In this document: positions 1 to 6,502 of the stretch, piece after piece
Layout of the letters: each line of letters starts with the position of its first letter
Numbering within the stretch: position 1 is the stretch's first letter
Assembly (NCBI RefSeq): GCF_030580995.1
Contig: NZ_JAUQSZ010000007.1
Location: 1-64,000, forward strand
DNA from: Sphingomonas immobilis
GTDB taxonomy: Bacteria > Pseudomonadota > Alphaproteobacteria > Sphingomonadales > Sphingomonadaceae
DNA: 64,000 nt
Reading direction: 5' to 3'
Translations under genes and position numbers: made by a program
Notes under the pieces: model-generated
The model's input: the letters and a program-made list of their open reading frames with translations, nothing else
Told to the model about the DNA's origin: nothing
Database searches by the model: none

Positions 1-2
1 GA

Positions 3-101
3 CATGCCGGCCGCCACCGTCGCGATCAGGCCGAGATCGGGCAGCAGATCGAATCGCGCCGCATCGAACCGCTCCATGCCGCCATCAAAGCCAGCCGCAA
101 C
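3..101 (-). pseudogene. possible fragment of a D-2-hydroxyacid dehydrogenase-like gene
   Basis: On the minus strand, positions 101 down to 3 read as a protein-like stretch containing 'FDAARFDLLPDLGLIATVAAG'-type sequence. This resembles the early part of D-2-hydroxyacid dehydrogenases, where a line such as 'ALPxLxIIAxxGxGYD' precedes the catalytic domain. A stop codon (104-102) lies just upstream, so any gene here has lost its N-terminus, and it continues off the left edge. The plus-strand reading of the same bases does not look like the start of the CoA-transferase that follows. The family assignment comes from pattern memory over about 33 codons and is weak. Confidence 0.25.
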
Positions 102-1178
102 CTAGCAATCCCCGATTCCGGGCGCGACGGGCGCAATATGTTCTTCGAGGCGGGCAATCGCGGCAAGCGTTCGTTGGCGCTCGATCTGACGCAGGCGGAG
201 GGCCGCGCGATCCTGCGCCGGCTCGTCGAGACGGCGGACGTGTTCATCACCAATCTGCGCGCCGATGCGCGCGCCAAGCTCGGCATCGAACCGGCCGATA
301 TCGCCGCGATCAACCCGCGCATCGTCTATGCACGCGGCACCGGCTACGGCCTGCGTGGGGCGATGGCGAACGACGGCGGCTTCGATTTCCCCTCGTCCTG
401 GTGCCGGTCCGGCTCGGGCTACATGCAGACGCGCCCCGGCCTGGAGCCGCCGCAGCAGCCGGGATCGGTCGGCGATCTCGGCGGCGGGGCGACGCTGGCG
501 GGGGCGGTCGCGGCGGCGCTGTTCCGGCGCGAGCGGACGGGGCAGGGCGCGGTGGTCGACAATGCGCTGTATCTGTTCGGCATCTATCTGATGTCGCAGT
601 CGATGGCGGCGGCGGGCATGGGGCTGGAGCGCGGGCCGAACGGCGGCCGCGACGAGGCGTTCAGCGCCATGGTGAACCTGTACCGCACCAAGGACGACCG
701 CTGGATCTCGCTGTGCCTGCTGATGGATCGCTGGTGGCCCGATCTGCTCCAGCATCTCGGCCGCACCGATCTGCTCGACGATCCGCGCTACAAGGATGCC
801 GCCGCCCGGTTCGAGAACCGCCGCGCGCTGATCCGCGAGTTCGACGAGGTGTTTCTCGCGCACGATTTCGCCTGGTGGAAGGACAAGCTCGCGACGCTCG
901 AAGGCGTTTGGGCACCGCTGCAGAGCCCGGCCGAGGTGATCGCCGATCCGCAGGCGCTGGAAAACGGCTTCATCACGCGCATCGAGGACGGCGACGGGCA
1001 GGGCTATCTCGGCGGGGCATCGCCCGCGCAGTTCGACGAGCGCCCGATCGGCGCGCTGCGCACCGCCCCGCGCTACGGCGAGCATACCGGCTCGATCCTC
1101 GCCGAGCTGGGCATCGCGGGGGAGGAAGCGGCGGCACTGCACGGCGCCGGCATCGTCCGGCTGACCGATGCGGCGTGA
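102..1178 (+). CDS. CaiB/BaiF (family III) CoA-transferase, 5' truncated
   Basis: Predicted class III CoA-transferase, moving CoA between an acyl-CoA donor and a carboxylic acid in the cytoplasm. The recognisable family sequence starts with 'NLAIPDSGRDGRNMFFEAGN' and 'GKRSLALDL', then 'ADVFITNLR', then 'SVGDLGGG', which holds the Gly-Asp where the catalytic aspartate of this family sits, followed by 'RRERTGQGAVVDNAL'. About 55 N-terminal residues normally precede this, including 'LGADVIKVEPP'. No frame of positions 1-100 encodes them, so the gene is broken at about 100 or cut by a rearrangement. The first internal Met codon is at 138. The downstream amidohydrolase and ligase suggest a role in activating a catabolic acid. 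The family call is firm; the substrate is unknown. Confidence 0.8.
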   Translation, partial: LAIPDSGRDGRNMFFEAGNRGKRSLALDLTQAEGRAILRRLVETADVFITNLRADARAKLGIEPADIAAINPRIVYARGTGYGLRGAMANDGGFDFPSSWCRSGSGYMQTRPGLEPPQQPGSVGDLGGGATLAGAVAAALFRRERTGQGAVVDNALYLFGIYLMSQSMAAAGMGLERGPNGGRDEAFSAMVNLYRTKDDRWISLCLLMDRWWPDLLQHLGRTDLLDDPRYKDAAARFENRRALIREFDEVFLAHDFAWWKDKLATLEGVWAPLQSPAEVIADPQALENGFITRIEDGDGQGYLGGASPAQFDERPIGALRTAPRYGEHTGSILAELGIAGEEAAALHGAGIVRLTDAA

Positions 1179-1182
1179 TCGC

Positions 1183-1887
1183 TTATCCCGGCATCGACGA
1201 GTAGCGTTCCGCGATCTCGCCTGATCCCGCGATCGCCGCCAGCGTTTCCGGCGACGGGTTACAGGTCAGGATCGCCTCGGCGGTGTCGAACAGCCCCTCG
1301 ATCGAGGCGGGATCGGCCCAGAAGGTCTGCCAGAATTGCGCCTGGCCGGTGAAATGCTCGCGCGTGCCCATGAAGGTCCAGATGTAGGGCACGAGGAAAT
1401 ACAGTCGCTGGCTCAGCAGCCGCGCGTCGAGGTGTGGCAGCAATGTGCGAAAATAGTCGACGCAGCGCCGGAAAGATGTGTCCCAGCGGCCCGGTATCTG
1501 GCTGTGCATCGCGTCGCGGCGATAGGTCTGCAGCATGGTGAACAGCCGCATCTCCTCGCCGTCGTCGGAGATCGGGGTGAAATGCGCCTTAAGCAACGCG
1601 CGCACCGTGATCGGCTTGCCCGATGCCTCCAGCGCGTCGAGTTGGCGCGCGGCCTGCTCGTCGCGCAGCCGCGCCACATCGTCGAGAATCTCGAAAATGA
1701 GATCCTCCTTCGACCCGAAATAATAGTTCACCGAGCCGCCGTTGCGCTGACCGGCATGCTGGGCGATGTCGCGAATCGTTACCGCGTCAATGCCGTACCG
1801 CGCGAACAGCGCGCGCGCCGTGGCCTTGATGCGACTGCGCGCCAGATCGCCTTTGCCCGCCGCCTTTGGCGTCCGCCCGATCATCAT
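1183..1887 (-). CDS. TetR/AcrR family transcriptional regulator
   Basis: The N-terminal helix-turn-helix is clear: 'ARSRIKATARALFARYGIDA', 'VTIRDIAQHAG' and 'GSVNYYFGSKEDLIFEIL', the typical TetR DNA-binding domain with its YYFGSKE recognition helix. The rest is a variable ligand-binding domain. The frame is open to a GTG at 1902, but that codon lies inside an inverted repeat that looks like the operator, so the ATG at 1887 (or 1884) is preferred. It ends four bases after the convergent CoA-transferase and is divergent from the SnoaL-like gene. By family habit it probably represses itself and the divergent catabolic operon until a pathway ligand binds. Confidence 0.85.
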   Translation of the reverse strand: MMIGRTPKAAGKGDLARSRIKATARALFARYGIDAVTIRDIAQHAGQRNGGSVNYYFGSKEDLIFEILDDVARLRDEQAARQLDALEASGKPITVRALLKAHFTPISDDGEEMRLFTMLQTYRRDAMHSQIPGRWDTSFRRCVDYFRTLLPHLDARLLSQRLYFLVPYIWTFMGTREHFTGQAQFWQTFWADPASIEGLFDTAEAILTCNPSPETLAAIAGSGEIAERYSSMPG

Positions 1888-1895
1888 TTCGCTTT

Positions 1896-1923
1896 CACTC
1901 ACGACACAGTGATAGCGTGAGTG
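1896..1923. promoter_or_regulatory. candidate TetR operator (8-bp inverted repeat)
   Basis: CACTCACG at 1896-1903 and CGTGAGTG at 1916-1923 are perfect inverted arms separated by 12 bases, just upstream of the TetR gene and within the divergent intergenic region. Size and place fit a TetR dimer site. A TATAAT at 1983-1988 could be the -10 box of the divergent operon, though its -35 box is poor. The repeat is seen directly; its function is inferred. Confidence 0.55.
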
Positions 1924-2046
1924 TCCCGGTTGACAACACTAAGCGTGCACACGGGCGGTTTCGGCCATAATTTAATTCGTTGTATAATGCGTCCGGGTGA
2001 GGCAGGATACTGGGTAGGAGAGACTAACGCGGAAAGGCCGCAACCC

Positions 2047-2556
2047 GTGCCCATAACGACCGAGACCCTTCTTGCGAAAGAAGAAATCCGCGAGCTTCGC
2101 CACAGTTTCGCCTGGTATCTGGAGACGTCGGCGCCCGACGCGCTGGCCGATCTGTTCTGCGCCGACGGCGTGATCGATACCGGCCCGTGGGGCAGGATGG
2201 AGGGGCAGGAGGCGATTCGCAAAGGCTATGGCCGCGCGTATCGCGACATGCCGCAATTCACCGCGCTCCACGCCGTCACCAACCCGCGCCTAATCGTCGA
2301 CGGCGACGAAGCGGAGGGCACCTGGTATCTGCTCGATTTCTCGCTGCGCGAGGCGAACGTCAATCCACTGCTGATCGTGGCGCTCTACGAGGAGCGCTAC
2401 CGCCGCGTCGACGGCGTGTGGAAATACGCTTTCTTAAAGCTCAACTATCTGTGGTCGGCCGAAAAGGGCCGCATCACGCCCGACAACCCGATGGCCGTCC
2501 CCGTCGCCAGCCGCGCCGCGTACCGCGAGGCGAAGGCGACGACTGCGGCCGAATGA
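2047..2556 (+). CDS. SnoaL-like / NTF2-fold protein
   Basis: A small alpha+beta-barrel protein of about 169 residues. 'RELRHSFAWYLETSAPDALADLF' is followed by 'GVIDTGPWGRMEGQEAIRKG' and later 'YEERYRRVDGVWKYAFLKL', the pattern of SnoaL_4 proteins, a fold used by isomerases, dehydratases and dioxygenase small subunits. Start choice is uncertain. GTG at 2047 places the protein at normal family length, whereas in-frame starts at 1921 or 1987 would add a tail unlike the family and overlap promoter-like sequence. It is the first gene of a plus-strand run with the amidohydrolase and ligase, so a catabolic isomerase or hydratase is plausible. No catalytic residues can be assigned. Confidence 0.75.
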   Translation: MPITTETLLAKEEIRELRHSFAWYLETSAPDALADLFCADGVIDTGPWGRMEGQEAIRKGYGRAYRDMPQFTALHAVTNPRLIVDGDEAEGTWYLLDFSLREANVNPLLIVALYEERYRRVDGVWKYAFLKLNYLWSAEKGRITPDNPMAVPVASRAAYREAKATTAAE

Positions 2557-2578
2557 CCGGATCGATCGAGGAACCCGC

Positions 2579-3811
2579 ATGACGCCTGACACGCTTTCCG
2601 ATACCGCCCCGCAGGTCGCGACGATGGGCTATCGCGCGATTGACGCCGACGGTCATTATTACGAGCCGCACGACGCCTTTACCCGCCACCTGGAAAGCCG
2701 CTTCAGCAACCGCGCGTTGCGCGTCGAGGTGAGCTCGAAGGACGGGCTCGGCCGCCTGTTCTACGGCGACAAGAAACTCGGCATGATGAAGGTCACGCAG
2801 ACTGATTACACCGGCGCGCCGGGCAGCCGCGCCGATTTCTTCCAGGGGTTGATCGACGACGAGGAGGGCTGGCACCAGTCCGAGGTGATCAGCGCGCACG
2901 ATCATCCTGCGATGATGAACCGCGATGCGCGGATCGCGCTGATGGACAGGCAGGGGATCGAGGCGACGCTCCTGTTCCCCACCGTCGGCGTCGCGGTCGA
3001 GCATGAGATGCACGATGATGTCGACGCGCTCTACGCGGGCCTGCGCGCCTTCAACCGTTGGCTGGAAGATGATTGGGGCTACGGTGCAGACGGCCGCATC
3101 TTTGGCGCGCCGATGATGTCGCTGGTCGACCCCGAACAGGGCTGCGCCGAGCTGGAGCGCGTGCTGAGGGCGGGCGCGCGCATCCTCCACATGAAGCGCG
3201 GGCCGGTCTACGGCGCCTCGATCGCCCATCCCTCGCGCGACCGGTTTTGGGCGATGGTGCAGGAGGCGGACATCCCGCTCGCCTTCCACATCGGCGACGC
3301 CGGCTATCACGAGTTGTGGGGCACGCAGTGGGGCGAGGAGCCGCGCCCGCCGGTGCAATATACCTCGCCGTTCCAGGTCTATCTCGCCTCCACCGCGATG
3401 GAGGACACGATCGCCAACCTCATCCTCAACAACCTGTTCGATCGCTTCCCGAAGCTGCGCATCCTGAGCGTCGAGAACGGATCGGAATGGGCCAAGGGCC
3501 TGACCAAGCGCATGAACAAGGCGGCGTTCCAGACGCGCGGGCAGGCCGGGCTGGGCGGGCCGGTGACGTGCCGCCCGGCCGACGTGCTCAGGCAGAATTT
3601 CTACATCTGCCCGTTCTTCGAGGAGGACCCGGTCGAGCTCGCCGAGCTGATCGGCGCGGACAAGGTGCTGTTTGGATCGGACTGGCCGCATCCAGAGGGG
3701 CTGGCCGAGCCGCTCGACTTCGCCGACAAACTGATCGCGCACGGCGACGGCGCGATGACGCGGCGGATCATGCGATCGAACATGGCGAAAATGATCGGCC
3801 TGGCGGCTTGA
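2579..3811 (+). CDS. amidohydrolase family 2 (TIM-barrel metal-dependent hydrolase or decarboxylase)
   Basis: This 410-residue protein has the amidohydrolase_2 pattern: an N-terminal 'IDADGHYYEP' in place of the usual D-x-H metal site, 'ALMDRQGIEATLLFP', 'LAFHIGDAGYHE' in mid-barrel, and 'VLFGSDWPHPEG' near the end with the conserved metal-binding Asp. Relatives include ACMS decarboxylase, gamma-resorcylate decarboxylase and ring-opening hydrolases. Note that the first motif reads DxDGHYYEP rather than DxHxH, so metal use may differ. The ATG at 2579 follows a 'gaggaa' ribosome site and lies 22 bases after the SnoaL-like gene. The ligase gene starts 10 bases after its stop, indicating one operon. 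The specific substrate cannot be told. Confidence 0.85.
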   Translation: MTPDTLSDTAPQVATMGYRAIDADGHYYEPHDAFTRHLESRFSNRALRVEVSSKDGLGRLFYGDKKLGMMKVTQTDYTGAPGSRADFFQGLIDDEEGWHQSEVISAHDHPAMMNRDARIALMDRQGIEATLLFPTVGVAVEHEMHDDVDALYAGLRAFNRWLEDDWGYGADGRIFGAPMMSLVDPEQGCAELERVLRAGARILHMKRGPVYGASIAHPSRDRFWAMVQEADIPLAFHIGDAGYHELWGTQWGEEPRPPVQYTSPFQVYLASTAMEDTIANLILNNLFDRFPKLRILSVENGSEWAKGLTKRMNKAAFQTRGQAGLGGPVTCRPADVLRQNFYICPFFEEDPVELAELIGADKVLFGSDWPHPEGLAEPLDFADKLIAHGDGAMTRRIMRSNMAKMIGLAA

Positions 3812-3821
3812 TGCGTCCGCG

Positions 3822-6275
3822 ATGACCGGCGCCGATACCGCGATCGCCGATGCGCTCGCCGACTGGATCGAGGAAGCGGTCGCGCTAGACGATCTGATCG
3901 CCCCGCTCGATCCGGCGGCGATCGACCGCGTCACGCCGCATGCCGGATGGACGATCGGCGACGTGCTGCGCCACCTCATCGCGCTTGACGAGGATGCCGT
4001 GCTCGCGCTCGCCGGATCGCCCGATTTCGCGGGCGCGCGCGCGGCGATGCAGGCCGGCACCGCGGAACCGGTCGCCGGCGAGACGCCCGCACTGGCGAGC
4101 TTCCTGCGCCTGCGCCGCTACGAATTGGGACGGATCGCCGAGCGCGGCCAGGACGCGCTGCTGGCGCGCTGGCGCGCCGGGCGGGTGGCACTGGCGGCGG
4201 CGGCGCAGGCGCGCGGAGAGGACGGGCCGATCGAATGGTTCGGGCCGCCGATGCAGGCGAGCCGGCTGATCGCCGCGCGGCAGATGGAAACCTGGTGCTA
4301 CGGCCAGGACGTCCATGACGCGCTCGACGTGCGGCGCATTAACCGCGATCGGTTGCGCCGGATCGCCGATTTCGGCGTGCGCACGCGCAGCTTCGCCTTC
4401 AAGATCAACGCGCTAGAGGTGCCGCCCGCGCCCTTCATCCGCCTGTTCGCCCCCTCTGCCCGCGTATGGGAATGGGGCGCGGCGGATGCTGCCGACCGGG
4501 TGGAGGGCACCGCAGAGGATTTCGCGCTGGTCGTGACGCAGCGGCGCAACGTCGCCGATACGCGCCTGACCGTGACGGGCGAGGGGGCGGCGCGGTGGAT
4601 GCGGATCGCGCAGACGATCGCCGGCGCGCCGCATGCGCCACCGGCGCCGGGGCTGCGCGCGACCGATCCGTCGGCCGAACCCGCGCTGCCGCACGCGCCG
4701 ACCGTGCCGGCGGCAATCGCTTGGCTTGCCGCGCGCTACGGCGGCAGGCCGCAGATCATCGATGCCGAGGGGGAGGCGTGCTTCGCCGAGCTCGAGGCGC
4801 AATCGCGTGCGCTTGCACGCGGGCTGCTCGCGCGCGGCGTCGCCAAGGGCGCGCGCGTCGGCATCCTGATGCCCAACGGCCGCGATTTCGCGGTGGCGTT
4901 GCTGGCGGCGCAGCGGATCGGGCTGGTCGCGGTGCTGCTCAGCACCTTCGCGCGCGGCGAGGAGCTCGCGCATCTCGTCCGCCATGCCGATCTCCACATG
5001 CTGCTGATGCGCGACCGCGATTTCGCGCACGATCTGACGGCGGTGGTGGGCGATGCGCTGCCCGAACTCGCCGATTGGGCTGCCGCCGCGCCGCTGACGA
5101 TCGCGGCGGCGCCGTTCCTGCGCGCGGTGCATGTCGCGGGCAATACAGTTCCCGGCTGGGCGCGGCCGCTCGACGATCTGGTCGCGGCCGGTCTCGCGCT
5201 GCCCGATCGCATCCTCGCCGCCGCCGAGGCGGAGGTGGCGGCAGCCGATCCGGCCGTCCTCATTTACACCTCCGGCAGCGCGGCGCTGCCCAAGGCGGTC
5301 CTTCATAGCCAGGGCGCTCTGGTGCGCCAGAGCTTCCGCATGAGCGCCTACACCGGCTTCCAGCCGGGCGACCGGCTGCTGACGACCATGCCCTTGTTCT
5401 GGGTCGGTGGGCTCGTCACCGCGCTGATGACGTCGAACTACAACGGTGCGGCGTTGGTCTGCCCGGCGGCGCCCGATGCCGCGACGCTGCTCGCGACGGC
5501 GCTGGCCGCCGATGTCAGTCACGTCGCGCTCTGGCCGCAGCAGCTTGCCGCGCTGCTCGCGCAGGATACGAGCGGGACGCTGCTCGCACGGCTGCGGCCG
5601 ATGTCGGCGCAGCATCTTGGTCTGTTTGGCTTCGCCGACGCCGCGCACACGCCCAACGCGCTCGGCATGACCGAAACGCTCGGGCCACACAGCATGGAAT
5701 ATCTCGGCTATCCGCTCCCGCCGGGCAGCGAGGGGTCGTTCGGGCGGCGCGTTGGTACGATCGAGCGTGCCGTGATCGATCGCGCCACTGGCCAGCCGCT
5801 GCCGGCGGGCGAGACCGGCGAGATCGCGGTGCGCGGCGGCCATCTCATGCTTGGGATGCACCGGCGCGAGCGCGACGAGGTGTTCACCGCAGACGGCTGG
5901 TACAAGACGGGCGATCTCGGCGCGATCGACGCGGCCGGCTTTCTCCATTTCGCGGGCCGCGACGACGATATGGTCAAGAGCAGCGGCGCCAACATCTCGC
6001 TGCGCGAAGTCGAACTGGCGCTCGCCGGGCTGCCCGGCGTGCAGGAGGCGGTGACCTTCGGCCTGCCCGACCGGCGCGGGGGCGAAATCCTCGTCGCTGC
6101 CGTCGTGCCTCGGCCCGGCGCGACGCTCGATCAGGCGGCGCTGACAACGATGCTGCGCGCGCAGCTCTCGTCGTACAAGGTGCCCAAGCGCTTCCATTTT
6201 CTGGCTGCGACCGACATTCCCCGCACCGCCAGCCACAAAGCGCACCGGGGGCGGTTACGGGCGATGTTCGCCTGA
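3822..6275 (+). CDS. fusion of TIGR03084/maleylpyruvate-isomerase-like domain with acyl-CoA synthetase (AMP-forming)
   Basis: Two proteins in one chain of 817 residues. Residues 1 to about 270 match the TIGR03084 (DinB/MDMPI-fold) family: 'GWTIGDVLRHLIALDEDAV' with His51, then 'RQMETWCYGQDVHDAL', whose Glu and His complete the usual metal triad, and 'LVVTQRRNVADTRL'. From about 290 it is an adenylate-forming ligase: 'VLIYTSGSAALPKAVLHS' (nucleotide-binding loop, near 479), 'ALGMTET', 'GWYKTGDLG' (near 692), 'GRDDDMVKSSGANIS' and a C-terminal 'IPRTASHKAHRG' with the likely catalytic Lys. The loop reads SGSAALPK instead of the common SGTTGxPK. It probably makes an acyl-CoA from the cluster's substrate, with the first domain acting on the same or the next intermediate. 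Known elsewhere as separate proteins; the fusion appears intact. Confidence 0.85.
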   Translation: MTGADTAIADALADWIEEAVALDDLIAPLDPAAIDRVTPHAGWTIGDVLRHLIALDEDAVLALAGSPDFAGARAAMQAGTAEPVAGETPALASFLRLRRYELGRIAERGQDALLARWRAGRVALAAAAQARGEDGPIEWFGPPMQASRLIAARQMETWCYGQDVHDALDVRRINRDRLRRIADFGVRTRSFAFKINALEVPPAPFIRLFAPSARVWEWGAADAADRVEGTAEDFALVVTQRRNVADTRLTVTGEGAARWMRIAQTIAGAPHAPPAPGLRATDPSAEPALPHAPTVPAAIAWLAARYGGRPQIIDAEGEACFAELEAQSRALARGLLARGVAKGARVGILMPNGRDFAVALLAAQRIGLVAVLLSTFARGEELAHLVRHADLHMLLMRDRDFAHDLTAVVGDALPELADWAAAAPLTIAAAPFLRAVHVAGNTVPGWARPLDDLVAAGLALPDRILAAAEAEVAAADPAVLIYTSGSAALPKAVLHSQGALVRQSFRMSAYTGFQPGDRLLTTMPLFWVGGLVTALMTSNYNGAALVCPAAPDAATLLATALAADVSHVALWPQQLAALLAQDTSGTLLARLRPMSAQHLGLFGFADAAHTPNALGMTETLGPHSMEYLGYPLPPGSEGSFGRRVGTIERAVIDRATGQPLPAGETGEIAVRGGHLMLGMHRRERDEVFTADGWYKTGDLGAIDAAGFLHFAGRDDDMVKSSGANISLREVELALAGLPGVQEAVTFGLPDRRGGEILVAAVVPRPGATLDQAALTTMLRAQLSSYKVPKRFHFLAATDIPRTASHKAHRGRLRAMFA

Positions 6276-6378
6276 GTGGCCGCGTCCGGATCAGTCGCGG
6301 GTGGCTTAAAAGACTTTCGCAAGAATAAATATCTGTATAAAACTGAAAGTGAATACGAGGTTGTCTGTTGCGGCGGCG

Positions 6379-6450
6379 CGATCGAAATACGATCGGTTGC
6401 CCAGTACCACGGCACCGTGACCCGCTTCGCATTCGGCGACAAAATGTCGC
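6379..6450. promoter_or_regulatory. three short dyads in the leader of the TonB-receptor gene
   Basis: The 227-base gap between the ligase and the receptor holds three perfect inverted repeats in a row: CGATCG-5-CGATCG (6379-6395), CACGG-2-CCGTG (6408-6419) and GCGACA-3-TGTCGC (6436-6450). They could be operator sites or RNA hairpins in the 5' leader. No convincing -35/-10 pair was found, so the receptor may have its own promoter here or be read through from the operon. Confidence 0.35.
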
Positions 6451-6502
6451 AACGAACGACCGCCAAAGAAGCGGCCGACCTATCAGTGAGAGGAAAACGA
6501 TT

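Noticed and set aside
2474..4060. Long minus-strand open frame across the amidohydrolase
   Set aside because: It is antisense to a clearly recognised gene, is rich in Arg/Pro/Ala/His as GC-rich shadows are, and has no family resemblance.
4413..6245. 610-codon minus-strand open frame across the ligase
   Set aside because: It mirrors the ligase codons; its composition is typical of an antisense shadow and no motif is present.
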